Part shown: one piece after another, positions 34,422-42,752 of the stretch | Layout: each line of letters opens with the position of its first letter | Position numbering within the stretch: the first letter of the stretch is position 1 | Origin: Gemmatimonadales bacterium | Lineage (GTDB): Bacteria; Gemmatimonadota; Gemmatimonadetes; Gemmatimonadales; GWC2-71-9 | Assembly (NCBI GenBank): GCA_011772755.1 | Contig: WVYX01000244.1 | Location: 15,960 to 79,959, forward strand | Direction: 5' to 3' | Length of the DNA: 64,000 nt | Made by a program: the position numbers and the translations under genes | The notes under the pieces: model-generated | The model's database searches: none | The model's input: only the letters and a program-made list of their open reading frames with translations | Told to the model about the DNA's origin: nothing

Positions 34422-35927
34422 ATGAACCTGCTGGTCGCCGTCGTTCTCATCTACCCCCTGGTCCTCGTTGGAGTGAGCCTGTGGCGCTCCCGCGCAGTGA
34501 AGGGCCACGACGACTTCATGGTCGCGGGACGTGCAGTGCCGGTGACGCTGCTGGTGGGCACGCTGGTGTGCACCTGGATCGGCTCAGGGTCGCTGTTCGG
34601 CGGAGCGGGGCTCGCGTTTCGCTCTGGGATCGCGGAACTGTGGTTCTCCTTCGGTGGCTGGGTCGGGCTACTCGTGGCGTTCTTCATTGCGGGGCGGGTG
34701 CGACGCATCGCCCAGTACACCGTACCGGACCTGCTGGAACAGCGGTACAACGAGATGGCTCGCATCCTCGGAACCTTGGCCATCATCCTCGCCTACGTCA
34801 CGATCGCCTCGTACCAGTTTCGCGGCGGCGGCTGGATCCTCAGCATCGTTACCGACGGCAAGATCAGTCCAGACGCCGGCATGCTCATCACCGCCGGAGC
34901 CATCGTGGTCTTCACGGCCCTCGCCGGCATGGTATCCATCGTCACGGTGGATGTCTTCAACGGCATCATCATCACCCTCGCCGTCCTGCTGACGCTGCCG
35001 TACATGGTCTTCCAGGTCGGAGGCATAGGAGAGGTCGTGGCAAACCTGCCGCAAGGGCATACCACGCCACTGGGCGGGCACAACGTGCTATGGGTGGCGG
35101 GGGTGGCCATGCCCACGTTCCTGCTGATTCTGGGAGAGAGCGGGATGTATCAGAAGTTCTTTTCCGCCAAGGACGAGAACGCCGCGCGCAGGGCCGTGGT
35201 GGGCATGGTCGTTGGCATCGTCGTGATCGAAACCGCGCTGGCGCTGGTGGCCATCGTGGGACGCGCCGCGTTCCCCAACCTGATCGAGGAGACCTCGATC
35301 GTGGGACGGGCCGCTTCGGAAACGGTGATCATGCACGTCGCCCGGCACGGGCTGCCACTCCTGGGCGGGGCCGCCCTGCTCGCGGCGGCCGTGGCAATCG
35401 TGCTATCCACCGGAAACACGTTCCTGCTCGTGCCCTCCACGAATGTCAGCCGGGATATCTATCAGCGGTTCATCAATCCGAAGGCGACCGAGAAACAGAT
35501 GGTGGGCCTGCAGCGAGTCTTCATCGTTCTGTTCGGCGCCCTCGGACTGGTGTTGCTCACGCAGTTTGAAACGGTGCTTTCGATGGCTCTGTACGCCTAC
35601 TCGTTGGTCGGAGCGAGCATCACGCCGGTACTCCTGGCAGCCTTCTTCTGGAAACGGGTGACGCCCCAGGGGGGCGTGGCCTGCATCGCCGGCGGCTTGG
35701 GGAGCATCGTGGGAATCGGGATATTGGGCCGCCTCGGAGTGAACTTCACCGTCTCGCTGGGCGGCACCGAATTCGACTTCGCCGGTAGCGAGTACATCGT
35801 CATTCCGGGGGTGCTCATCTCCGTCGGGCTGCTCGTGGTGGTGAGCCTCCTCACCAAGCCATCGCCGGCTGAAAAGTGGGCGCCATTCTTTCAGGAGGAG
35901 GGAGCCAACCTCAAGCCAGCAGACTAG
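34422..35927 (+). CDS. Sodium/solute symporter (SSS family)
   Basis: A 501-residue inner-membrane symporter with about 13 hydrophobic helices in the LeuT-fold arrangement. Na+/substrate-region motifs include FMVAGRAVPVTLLVGTLVCTW in helix 1-2 (quoted in part), GSGSLFGGAGLAF, RRIAQYTVPDLLEQRYN and VAIVLSTGNTFLLVPSTNVSRD, typical of the sodium:solute symporter family (PutP, PanF, SGLT relatives). ATG 34422 has GGAGGAACTCC just upstream. It stands alone, ended by a strong inverted repeat. The transported solute cannot be told; candidates include amino acids, carboxylates and sugars. Confidence 0.9.
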   Translation: MNLLVAVVLIYPLVLVGVSLWRSRAVKGHDDFMVAGRAVPVTLLVGTLVCTWIGSGSLFGGAGLAFRSGIAELWFSFGGWVGLLVAFFIAGRVRRIAQYTVPDLLEQRYNEMARILGTLAIILAYVTIASYQFRGGGWILSIVTDGKISPDAGMLITAGAIVVFTALAGMVSIVTVDVFNGIIITLAVLLTLPYMVFQVGGIGEVVANLPQGHTTPLGGHNVLWVAGVAMPTFLLILGESGMYQKFFSAKDENAARRAVVGMVVGIVVIETALALVAIVGRAAFPNLIEETSIVGRAASETVIMHVARHGLPLLGGAALLAAAVAIVLSTGNTFLLVPSTNVSRDIYQRFINPKATEKQMVGLQRVFIVLFGALGLVLLTQFETVLSMALYAYSLVGASITPVLLAAFFWKRVTPQGGVACIAGGLGSIVGIGILGRLGVNFTVSLGGTEFDFAGSEYIVIPGVLISVGLLVVVSLLTKPSPAEKWAPFFQEEGANLKPAD

Positions 35928-35971
35928 CGAGACGCGTGACACCCGGCGGTACGATCCCGCCGTACAGAGAG

Positions 35972-36008
35972 CGGCCCGCCGTGGGCACCTGATGCACACG
36001 GCGGGCCG
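35972..36008 (+). terminator. 12-bp inverted repeat after the symporter gene
   Basis: CGGCCCGCCGTG at 35972-35983 is perfectly complementary to CACGGCGGGCCG at 35997-36008, with a 13-base loop and TTCCGC after it. It separates the rightward symporter from the leftward gene ending at 36038 and probably terminates transcription from either side. Confidence 0.7.
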
Positions 36009-36018
36009 TTCCGCAATG

Positions 36019-36042
36019 CGTCTACCCGTCTAGGCGTCTATT
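36019..36042. repeat. Three tandem octamers overlapping a stop codon
   Basis: CGTCTACC, CGTCTAGG and CGTCTATT are in exact 8-base register. The last unit includes the TAG stop of the leftward gene at 36038, so the array has reached into a coding end. Confidence 0.6.
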
Positions 36043-36442
36043 CAAACAGCTCGCTCTGGTCCTGCTGTCCCTCCACGCTCTCCGTCTTGAGCAGGGTCCG
36101 GAGGCGGCGTACCCATGCCGACACGTCAAAGTATGCCTCGGTGGAGAGCATGCGCCGCAGCACGTCGGGGACCTCCTCGAGCCCGTCGAGCAGATCGCCC
36201 ATCGCCTCCTGAGCCTCCCGGATGCGGAACTCTTCCTCAGTGGCGACCGCCATGTCTCGCAGGATCGCCCCCTCACTGCGGGACGCGACGATGGGACGGT
36301 CGAGGGTGGCCGTATAGACTTCGGTCCGCCGTCCCGGTCCTCGCTCCTCGTCAATGGGTTTCAGCCCGACGATCGCGTCTGACCGCCAATACTTCCCATA
36401 CCCCAAGTAGACCATCCTGCCCGGTTTGATTTCCACACGCAC
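36038..36442 (-). CDS. Hypothetical protein of the fmdB operon
   Basis: A 134-residue soluble protein. Residues 1-60 form a beta-rich unit (MVYLGYGKYWRSDAIVGLKP, then RRTEVYTATLDRPIVASRSEG) that loosely recalls the layout of RemA/DUF370 DNA-binding proteins, without a firm match. Residues 70-134 are helical and acidic (EEEFRIREAQEAMGDLLDGL, ending QQDQSELFE). The GTG start at 36442 follows AGAGG and lies two bases after the stop of the coiled-coil gene, so it is the third gene of an operon driven from about 37240. Its role is unknown. Confidence 0.65.
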   Translation of the reverse strand: MRVEIKPGRMVYLGYGKYWRSDAIVGLKPIDEERGPGRRTEVYTATLDRPIVASRSEGAILRDMAVATEEEFRIREAQEAMGDLLDGLEEVPDVLRRMLSTEAYFDVSAWVRRLRTLLKTESVEGQQDQSELFE

Positions 36443-36444
36443 CT

Positions 36445-37014
36445 CTAGGACTTGCCCATCTTTTTCTTCAGTGCCTGCAGCTGCTCTTCCGCCAGCGCCT
36501 CCCGCGCGGCGCGGTCCAGTCGCGATCGCAGGACCTCATCCTGCGCGTCGGTCTCCGGTCGCTCACCACCAGCCGCTTCCAGATCCCGCCACGCGGCGTC
36601 CACGCGCCGGCTTGCGTCGGTCGCGGCCCGCGTCCGCACGAAGTCGCGCAGCTGCGTCTTCATCTCCCCGTACTCCCGCTCCGCCAGCACCAGTTCACTG
36701 CGCTGCGCTTCCAGCTTGCGCTCCAGCACCTCCACCCGCTCGCGGTGCTTTGCTGCAAACCGGGCGGCGACCTCCACGGTCTCCTGGTCTTGAATGCCGG
36801 CCGCGAGCCGGCCGCGGCGCTCGGCGTCGGCCAGCTGCTGCCGCTGGAACTGGAGTTGTCGTTCCGTCCGCTCGACACCGTCCCGCATCGCCCCGACGGA
36901 GGTTCCGGCTTCCAGGACGGCTTCGCGCATCTGCGAGGCGATGCTCCGTGGGTCGGCGTCTGCCGTTGCTGCGTCCAGCGCGGCATTGATTGCCGCGCGC
37001 AAACGTTCGAACAC
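36445..37014 (-). CDS. Coiled-coil protein, possibly PspA-like
   Basis: 189 residues, almost entirely helical. It starts MFERLRAAINAALDAATADA and then continues as a long Arg/Glu/Gln-rich coiled coil from about residue 25 to the end (VERTERQLQFQRQQLADAE, REYGEMKTQLRDFVRTR). The short amphipathic start and continuous coil resemble PspA/IM30 membrane-stress proteins, but family-defining residues are not obvious. GTG 37014 shares one base with the fmdB stop (TAGTG). It probably forms filaments or a scaffold; any membrane link is conjecture. Confidence 0.6.
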   Translation of the reverse strand: MFERLRAAINAALDAATADADPRSIASQMREAVLEAGTSVGAMRDGVERTERQLQFQRQQLADAERRGRLAAGIQDQETVEVAARFAAKHRERVEVLERKLEAQRSELVLAEREYGEMKTQLRDFVRTRAATDASRRVDAAWRDLEAAGGERPETDAQDEVLRSRLDRAAREALAEEQLQALKKKMGKS

Positions 37015-37178
37015 TAACTCTTCTTCACCGTCTTCGCGTAAAACGGCGAGAAAATCTGGATGACCTTGGTGGACTTACACTTGGGACAGATGGGGCGTTT
37101 CCGCCCATGCTCGGAGATCGATTCCACCCGGGAGAATCGCTTCTGGCACTTGTCACAGCGATACTCATATGTTGGCAT
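37014..37178 (-). CDS. FmdB-family zinc ribbon protein
   Basis: A 54-residue putative regulatory zinc ribbon. It begins MPTYEYRCDKCQKRFSRVES, with a second knuckle CPKCKSTKVIQIFS, the FmdB/CxxC_CxxC_SSSS signature, followed by a short basic tail. ATG 37178 is preceded by GAGGG; an upstream frame would add a basic non-conserved stretch. It heads a three-gene operon with the coiled-coil and hypothetical genes. Members are thought to act as small regulators, mostly without proven targets. Confidence 0.9.
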   Translation of the reverse strand: MPTYEYRCDKCQKRFSRVESISEHGRKRPICPKCKSTKVIQIFSPFYAKTVKKS

Positions 37179-37215
37179 ACCGCATCCCTCGATCGGCAAT
37201 GCAAGAGACAAAAAA

Positions 37216-37244
37216 ACGATACGCCGCCGTTCTGACGGGGTCAA
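37216..37244 (-). promoter_or_regulatory. Putative sigma-70-type promoter of the fmdB operon
   Basis: Read leftwards, TTGACC (37239-37244) and TATCGT (37216-37221) are separated by exactly 17 bases and lie about 40 bases before ATG 37178. Both boxes differ from consensus by one or two bases. Confidence 0.55.
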
Positions 37245-37305
37245 GCGAACTCTCACAGTGGCAGCGTGGTGTCAGCATGCTGTCGTTTCCGCAGCTTCAG
37301 GTGCC

Positions 37306-37334
37306 TGGTCAGGACGGGGCGGGCCGCGTACAAT
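37306..37334 (+). promoter_or_regulatory. Putative promoter giving a leaderless transcript
   Basis: TGGTCA (37306-37311), a 17-base spacer, and TACAAT (37329-37334) lie so close to ATG 37342 that transcription would begin at or next to the start codon. There is no Shine-Dalgarno before that ATG, which fits leaderless translation. Confidence 0.45.
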
Positions 37335-37341
37335 ACCTATC

Positions 37342-37845
37342 ATGACTCGAAAGATGCTGCTCGTCCCAGTCCTGGCATGGGCCTGCAGCGGCGGGAACCC
37401 CGAAAACCGCGCCTCGTGCGGTTTCGCAGGCATGGCAGGCGCGACGATGGCGCTGGAGCAACTCCGCGTTGGCAGTAAGGTACTCACCGAAGTACCGGAC
37501 GCCTTTCTTGGAACGGTGCCGGCCCGGGTGGTGGGCTACGGCACAGTGCCGGCGCTGGGCAGCGAAGGCCCCGACGGCGCGTTGCTTGCGTACGACGGGC
37601 CCGGCTTCCCCCGCCTGCCGGGGTTCGGTTTGATCATGGTTGAGGACTCTGCTGATACGTTCAAAGGCGTCCTCATCTATGACACCGAGCCGCCCAGGGG
37701 CCTCCCGCTCCTAGGGGGTGTCACCGACGGAAGCTACACCGTTCCCCTCTACGGAATGCGGGTGAGCTGGGGCGCGGTCAGCACGCCGCGGTGTCCGCTG
37801 TTTGGCCCGATGGATACCACGGGAGTGATGACGGAGGGGCCGTAG
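37342..37845 (+). CDS. Putative lipoprotein of unknown function
   Basis: 167 residues. The signal MTRKMLLVPVLAWAC has a short n-region and a lipobox-like WAC at Cys15. The mature domain (SCGFAGMAGATMALEQL, LTEVPDAFLGTVPARVVGYG, GFGLIMVEDSADTFKGVLIYD) is beta-rich with several Gly turns and contains three further Cys that could pair. I do not recognise a family. It is monocistronic and convergent to the gene ending at 37900. An in-frame upstream extension from 37060 overlaps the fmdB region and lacks a start signal. Confidence 0.65.
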   Translation: MTRKMLLVPVLAWACSGGNPENRASCGFAGMAGATMALEQLRVGSKVLTEVPDAFLGTVPARVVGYGTVPALGSEGPDGALLAYDGPGFPRLPGFGLIMVEDSADTFKGVLIYDTEPPRGLPLLGGVTDGSYTVPLYGMRVSWGAVSTPRCPLFGPMDTTGVMTEGP

Positions 37846-37874
37846 GACGGTACGGCAGTAGGCCAGAATAACGG
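37843..37874. repeat. Four degenerate octamers at a convergent gene end
   Basis: GTAGGACG, GTACGGCA, GTAGGCCA and GAATAACG follow in 8-base register from the stop codon of the lipoprotein gene. The array is more diverged than the others. Confidence 0.4.
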
Positions 37875-37899
37875 AACGAAGCCGTGGCAGACGCCTCGC

Positions 37900-38646
37900 C
37901 TACCAGCCTTGCGTCGTTCCCTCGTTCCCGAGTCGAAACTCGTCGGCCACCTGCCGCAGCAACCGGCCCGGTGTGGCGACGTTGGGGAAGAACAGCCGGT
38001 CCGACAGCCGGTTGAGCGCTACACGGATGACGGGGAACGACTCCGCGGCCCGAGCGTAGATGTCCGCCAGATCGAGCTGCCGCGCCAACCGATGATGCGC
38101 GGCGAGCCGAAAACCGTGGGCGCCTAGCTCTTCATAATAGCCCAGCCCCGGCCCGCCTTTGCGCTCCTCTCGTGCGGTTATATAATCGGGGAAGATTCCA
38201 GCGAGCCAGAGACTGAAGTTCCCCAGATGGGCGCGGAGCAGGAATCCGCGTCGGCCAGGCACGGACTCGACATCAGCGAGGATATCGGCCAGGTAGTGGT
38301 ACACCTCGTCGTCAGACCGACTGATGCGGTGCGCGCGATCGCGCAGCCCGAACTCGAAGATGAGCGCGCCAAGGTAGTCACTGAGGCGCGCGTCATCGAT
38401 GCCCACCGCACGCAGTGTGTGGCGCACCACGACGTAGATGAAGAGTGCGGGAGAAGGGCTGCCGTGCTGAGGCCGGTCACGCAGCAGCGTGGACAGCCTC
38501 GGTTCGTCGAGCAGGACGTCGATACCCTGCCCAGCAGCAACCCGCTGGAGCGTGAGCTTGCGCCCGGGGTCGCCCCGTGCAAGCAGCTTGACCACCAGAT
38601 CGACATCGGTGGCGCTGATACGCTCCCGCAAGTTTGCCAAGATCAT
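37900..38646 (-). CDS. Conserved-looking protein of unknown function
   Basis: A 248-residue soluble, largely helical protein: LRERISATDVDLVVKLLARG (1-26 region), a long central helix set with FIYVVVRHTLRAVGI, LSDYLGALIFEFGLRDRAHR, SDDEVYHYLADILADVESV and LGNFSLWLAGIFPDYI, and an Arg-rich end. The ATG at 38644-38646 has a perfect GGAGG seven bases upstream, so its start is secure even though it overlaps the kinase start on the other strand. No catalytic motif or signal peptide is visible. The divergent pairing with a histidine kinase hints at a regulatory link, which is inference only. Confidence 0.75.
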   Translation of the reverse strand: MILANLRERISATDVDLVVKLLARGDPGRKLTLQRVAAGQGIDVLLDEPRLSTLLRDRPQHGSPSPALFIYVVVRHTLRAVGIDDARLSDYLGALIFEFGLRDRAHRISRSDDEVYHYLADILADVESVPGRRGFLLRAHLGNFSLWLAGIFPDYITAREERKGGPGLGYYEELGAHGFRLAAHHRLARQLDLADIYARAAESFPVIRVALNRLSDRLFFPNVATPGRLLRQVADEFRLGNEGTTQGW

Positions 38647-40594
38647 GTCGCGACCTCCACAACCAGATAGCGCTCCGGCTCACGACACGGGTTCCCACTC
38701 CATCAAGAGGCTCTCGGCGCTCGGACAGCAGCTGAGCGGAGCCTACGATCCCGGCGCGGCCGTAGATCGGATCGCCGACACGCTGCGCACCGTGCTGCGA
38801 CCGGATGGGATCCTCATCGTCCTCACGGATCCCGACAGCAACACGCCGACCGTTGCCCACACATTTCAGTATGCCAATCCCCGGGCAGATGATCCACTGG
38901 CGCACGCTGTTATCAGCGACGGCCCGCGAGTGCTGCCCCACGCCACACCCCAGCGACTGAGCGAACTCGGCATCACGGTCGAGTACGCCGTCGGCTCGTG
39001 GGTGGGCGCTCCCATCGTCGCCGCAGGACGCTGCCTGGGAGCAGTGTCCGTCATAGCCGAACAACCGAGTCGCTACAGCGAACGGCACCTCGAGTTCGTG
39101 TGTGCCGCCAGCGCCCAGCTCGGCATCGCCCTCGAGAACGCCCGCCTGCTGCAACTGCTCTCTCGCGGCAAACGCGAGTGGGAGCAGACGGTCGACGCCA
39201 TCGGACAGGCGTTCTGCGTAGTGGACAACAAGGGACTAATTCGCCGCGCGAACCGAGCTTTCAGTGTCATCGCTCACATTCCCGTCACAGCCGTGGCGGG
39301 ACGGCCGTGGCTCTCGGTACTGCCCGAGCACTGGGCGGACCCTGTGGCGCGGGCACTGGCGTCAGCGGGCAGTCGCACCCAACACGAGCTCAAGTCGGGA
39401 GACCGCATCTTCATCGTTTCTGCCTTCCTCCAGGACGAGCCCGAGGGCACGGCCGTGCTCGTGTTCGAAGACCAAACGGACAAGCGCCATCTGCAGGAGC
39501 AGCTCATCCAGTCTGAGAAGATGTCCGCCATCGGCGAGCTCATCGCAGGAGTCGCCCACGACCTCAACAACCCGCTGGCCTCAGTGGTGGGATTCGCCGA
39601 CTACCTGGTGGAAGAGAGCAAGGCACCGGAGAACCTACGGGAACCCCTCGAGGCCATCCGCCAGGAGGCCGAACGAGCCGCGAACATCGTGCGCAACCTG
39701 CTGAACTTCGCCCGCAGGCAAGAGGGTCAACGCCGATCCCAGCACATAGGCCCAATCCTGGAGGCCACCCTCCTGCTCGTCCGCAACCAACTGATGGCGT
39801 CGAAGGTAGAAGCGATACTCGAGATCGATCCGGACCTGCCGAACGTCGAAGTGAACGGCAATCAGATCCAGCAGGTGTTCGTCAACCTGATCAACAATGC
39901 GGCGCAGGCCGTCAAGGCTTCGGACATCGGGGGCAACGTGGTCGTGCACGCCGCCAAATGGCTCGATGGGGTCGCGGTCACGGTGGCCGACGACGGTCCC
40001 GGGATCCCCGACAAGATCGCTGACCGCATCTTTGAGCCATTCTTCACCACCAAGGCCGAAGGGGAAGGGACCGGCCTGGGCCTGTCCATCTGCCACGGCA
40101 TCATCCAGGAGCACGGCGGCCGAATCCGCTACAGCCCGGGGTCGGAGGGCGGTGCCGTGTTCCGAGTGGAACTCCCGGGGGGTGCTCCCACCGGCGAGCC
40201 CGAGGAAGCTCCGCCTGCCCAGGTCGGCAAGCTCAAGGTTCTCGTGGTCGATGACGAGCCCCATATCCTGCACTACATGCGGGCGACGTTGGAGGCGTGG
40301 GGGCACGCGGTGGCAGTCTCCGCCGACGGCAACGAGGGATTCGATCAGGCAACCTCCCAGCCCTTCGACGTCATCATCACCGACCTGCGGATGGGCGACC
40401 TCGGCGGGCGGGAGATGTTCGAGATGCTGAGCCGCGACCGCCCGGACATCGCCCGGCGGGTGGTCTTCTCCACCGGAGACACCCTCGGCGGCGATGCCCT
40501 GGAGTTCCTCGAATCGGCAGGCCAGCCGTTCCTCCGCAAGCCGTTCACGCTAGCTGAGTTGCGGACGGCGTTGGCCCAGGCCGCCGGCCGCTGA
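38645..40594 (+). CDS. Hybrid sensor histidine kinase (GAF-PAS-HisKA-HATPase-REC)
   Basis: 649 residues, soluble (no membrane helix). GAF-like domain at about residues 20-165 ([20 protein letters not shown]), PAS at about 180-290 ([20 protein letters not shown]), H-box His near 304 in [17 protein letters not shown]-box [10 protein letters not shown] near 414, G-boxes DDGPGIPD and [12 protein letters not shown], then a receiver domain from about 537 with VVDDEP and the phospho-acceptor Asp in [11 protein letters not shown]. It can phosphorylate its own receiver; no output domain or partner regulator is adjacent. The ATG 38645 lacks a Shine-Dalgarno and overlaps a divergent start, so the exact start is uncertain. 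Confidence 0.9.
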   Translation: MSRPPQPDSAPAHDTGSHSIKRLSALGQQLSGAYDPGAAVDRIADTLRTVLRPDGILIVLTDPDSNTPTVAHTFQYANPRADDPLAHAVISDGPRVLPHATPQRLSELGITVEYAVGSWVGAPIVAAGRCLGAVSVIAEQPSRYSERHLEFVCAASAQLGIALENARLLQLLSRGKREWEQTVDAIGQAFCVVDNKGLIRRANRAFSVIAHIPVTAVAGRPWLSVLPEHWADPVARALASAGSRTQHELKSGDRIFIVSAFLQDEPEGTAVLVFEDQTDKRHLQEQLIQSEKMSAIGELIAGVAHDLNNPLASVVGFADYLVEESKAPENLREPLEAIRQEAERAANIVRNLLNFARRQEGQRRSQHIGPILEATLLLVRNQLMASKVEAILEIDPDLPNVEVNGNQIQQVFVNLINNAAQAVKASDIGGNVVVHAAKWLDGVAVTVADDGPGIPDKIADRIFEPFFTTKAEGEGTGLGLSICHGIIQEHGGRIRYSPGSEGGAVFRVELPGGAPTGEPEEAPPAQVGKLKVLVVDDEPHILHYMRATLEAWGHAVAVSADGNEGFDQATSQPFDVIITDLRMGDLGGREMFEMLSRDRPDIARRVVFSTGDTLGGDALEFLESAGQPFLRKPFTLAELRTALAQAAGR

Positions 40595-40884
40595 CTGCTG
40601 ATCCACCCAGGCACGCGGTCCGTGGCCTGGCTCGTGAGGGTGGCGAGCGACTCGGCGGCTTCCCCCGCCTACTAGATTCCCCCACGCGCCGAACTTTTCG
40701 CTACCGCCGGCAGTATTGTTCAGGTGGAATACGGGGGAACGATGCCCACGAGTCTCGCTGACCGCCGCACCGCTCAACCGACCGACCGCCACAGGGCGGG
40801 GAGTCGAACAGGGGAAGCGGCCCGCCGATTGTGCGACCGCCGGACCGCCGGGTTAGACGGTGGGGCGGATGGGGACCGCCTGAA
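40595..40884. other. 290-base gap with octamer arrays
   Basis: Between the kinase and glycosyltransferase genes there is no credible open frame. The second half is dominated by the octamer arrays listed separately, and the first half shows no clear hairpin or promoter. Confidence 0.5.
40760..40850. repeat. Octamer arrays upstream of the glycosyltransferase
   Basis: GACCGCCG, CACCGCTC, AACCGACC and GACCGCCA at 40760-40791, and two exact GACCGCCG units at 40835-40850, all with an 8-base period. The same unit occurs inside the lipoate ligase gene at 27933-27964. Confidence 0.6.
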
Positions 40885-41634
40885 GTGATCTACGTGTGCG
40901 TCACCGCTCGGAACAACGCCTCGACGGTGGGGCTGTTGCTCTGGAAGCTCCGCAAGGTCTTCCTGGAGTTCCCCCGAGAGTATCACATCCTGGTGGCGGA
41001 CGATGGATCCAGCGACGGCACCACCGAGACGCTGGAGACGTACCAGCGGGCGCTGCCGATGACCCTGGTGCGTCAGCGGGGCGGGAGCGGATACGGGGCG
41101 AGCCTAGAAGCCCTGCTGCGCGACGCGCTGGGGCGCACCGACCGCCCTAAACGGGACTGTGCCGTCACCTTGCCAGCGAGCTTCGCGGTCTCGCCCGCAG
41201 TGCTACCGGAGCTAGTGAAACGCTTCGAGTCGGGTGCCGACGTGGTGGTCGGAGAGACGGCGCCACACAACACGCCCCTGGGCATGCGGCTGGTCCGCTG
41301 GTCCGCTCCCTGGCTGTTGCGACCCGGGGTGAACCTCCCCGGCGTGAGGGACTTCAGCTCCGGCGTGTGCGCTATCCGTCTCATCACCCTCAAGAACTGC
41401 CTGCGGGATCAGGACAGGGCGCTGCTGGAGTGCGAGGGTCCGTGCGCCCACGCCGAGCTGTTGGCGCGGGCCGCGGTCAAGGCTCGTCAGATTTCAGTGA
41501 TTCCCCTGCCGGCCGGAGCCCGGCGAGCGCTGCCCGGCACCTCTGGAAACGCGCTGGCTCTGGCCCTGAGCCTCTACCGCGCTGGCCGCCAGCTCCGCAT
41601 TCCCACTCCCACGGCGCCCGTCCAACGGTCCTAG
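40885..41634 (+). CDS. Glycosyltransferase family 2 protein
   Basis: 249 residues from GTG 40885; an upstream ATG at 40831 would start inside the repeat array. The GT-A nucleotide-binding strand is IYVCVTARNNASTVGLLLWK, and the metal/nucleotide Asp pair is in LVADDGSSDGT (about 36-46). RQRGGSGYGASLEALLRDAL lies further on. The usual DxD is weak: the strand reads AVTLPASFAVSP, where family members have a D-x-D. GT2 enzymes transfer sugars to lipids, proteins or polysaccharides, or act as dolichol-phosphate-mannose-type synthases. It precedes the DUF3108 gene by six bases. The acceptor is unknown. Confidence 0.75.
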   Translation: MIYVCVTARNNASTVGLLLWKLRKVFLEFPREYHILVADDGSSDGTTETLETYQRALPMTLVRQRGGSGYGASLEALLRDALGRTDRPKRDCAVTLPASFAVSPAVLPELVKRFESGADVVVGETAPHNTPLGMRLVRWSAPWLLRPGVNLPGVRDFSSGVCAIRLITLKNCLRDQDRALLECEGPCAHAELLARAAVKARQISVIPLPAGARRALPGTSGNALALALSLYRAGRQLRIPTPTAPVQRS

Positions 41635-41640
41635 GATCTC

Positions 41641-42414
41641 ATGCCCGCCCGTATCGCGTATCTAGTCACGTGTCTCGCCCTCACGCCGGCGCTGCTCAAG
41701 GGACAAACGCGGCCGCACTCGGCTGGCAATCTGCTGCAACGGTTTCCCGTGGGTGAGACGCTCCTGTACGACGCCAGGTTTGGCCTCATCACACTGGGGT
41801 CGGGCATGATGCAGGTGGCGGGCGTCGACACCATCCGGGGAGTGCCGTCCCTGCACGTGGTGTTCACGCTGGAGAGCAACACGTTCATCTACCGGCTCAA
41901 CGACCGAATGGATTCCTGGGTCGGCCTCGAGGACTTTGCGTCCCGACGGTTCGTACAGGACTTCCACGAAGGCGGTTCGGATCGTTACACGGCCTACGAG
42001 ATCTACCCGGACTCGGGCTTCTACACAGAGAGCGGTGTCGACTCGGTGCGGGCCACGGCTGATGGCCCGCTCGACGACGCGGCATTCTTCTATTTCGTCC
42101 GGACGGTGGATCTCGAGGTGGGTGAGCGCTATCAGTTCAATCGCTATTTCCGGCCGGACCGGAACCCCGTGACCATTGAAGTCCTGAAACGGGATACGCT
42201 TGACCTGCCGGCAGGCCGGTTCCCCACCATCCTGATCCGGCCCACCATCAAGGGGCGTGGCATCCTAGCAGAGGCCAAAGAGCCCCGGATGTGGCTCAGC
42301 GACGACGAGCGCCGCATCATGGTGCAGCTCAAGGTGAAGTTCGCCTTCGCCACGATCACCTTGCGTCTCCGAGAGATCGCCGACCCACCGCCGTCGGAGT
42401 CGACGCAGCGCTAG
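41641..42414 (+). CDS. DUF3108 exported protein
   Basis: A 257-residue protein with a signal peptide (IAYLVTCLALTPALLKGQT). The mature part follows DUF3108: FPVGETLLYDARFGLITLGS (quoted in part), TFIYRLNDRMDSWVGLEDF, FFYFVRTVDLEVGERY, RFPTILIRPTIKGRG and MWLSDDERRIMVQLKVKFAF. DUF3108 proteins are periplasmic beta-rich proteins of unproven function, possibly lipid or polysaccharide linked. ATG 41641 lies six bases after the glycosyltransferase stop, suggesting an operon. A strong terminator follows the gene. Confidence 0.88.
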   Translation: MPARIAYLVTCLALTPALLKGQTRPHSAGNLLQRFPVGETLLYDARFGLITLGSGMMQVAGVDTIRGVPSLHVVFTLESNTFIYRLNDRMDSWVGLEDFASRRFVQDFHEGGSDRYTAYEIYPDSGFYTESGVDSVRATADGPLDDAAFFYFVRTVDLEVGERYQFNRYFRPDRNPVTIEVLKRDTLDLPAGRFPTILIRPTIKGRGILAEAKEPRMWLSDDERRIMVQLKVKFAFATITLRLREIADPPPSESTQR

Positions 42415-42436
42415 CGTACGGGAGGACGGCCAGCAA

Positions 42437-42466
42437 GAGGAAAGGGGCTCGACGGCCCCTTTCCTC
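42437..42466 (+). terminator. 12-bp terminator hairpin
   Basis: GAGGAAAGGGGC pairs perfectly with GCCCCTTTCCTC around a six-base loop (TCGACG). It lies 23 bases after the DUF3108 stop and 29 bases before the end of the convergent membrane-protein gene, so it can serve both. Confidence 0.8.
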
Positions 42467-42494
42467 AGTCCTATTGGTGCTGCGCGGTCCGTGC

Positions 42495-42713
42495 CTACTC
42501 GGCGTCCGGCTGGCCGCGAATCGATTCCTTGACGCGCCGCGCCGTGCTCGGACTGATGATCTTCAGCACCAGGTAGAACACAAACCCGAGCGCGGCAAGC
42601 CAAAGCAAGACCCACAGGATGTGGAAGGCGATACTCAGGAGCCCAAAGACCAGCTTGAGGGCAATGATGCCGATGATCGCGAGCACCGAGTAGCCCACGA
42701 GTGCGCGAACCAT
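42495..42713 (-). CDS. Small two-helix membrane protein
   Basis: 72 residues with two hydrophobic segments: LVGYSVLAIIGIIALKLVFGLL (about 5-26, quoted in part) and FHILWVLLWLAALGFVFYLVL (about 30-50), then a basic/polar tail KIISPSTARRVKESIRG. ATG 42713 has GGAGG six bases upstream. No family is recognised. It is transcribed away from lipA, with which it shares the promoter region. Confidence 0.7.
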   Translation of the reverse strand: MVRALVGYSVLAIIGIIALKLVFGLLSIAFHILWVLLWLAALGFVFYLVLKIISPSTARRVKESIRGQPDAE

Positions 42714-42752
42714 GAGGTGCCTCCAGAAGTGATGACTTCTCTTGACCTTACG

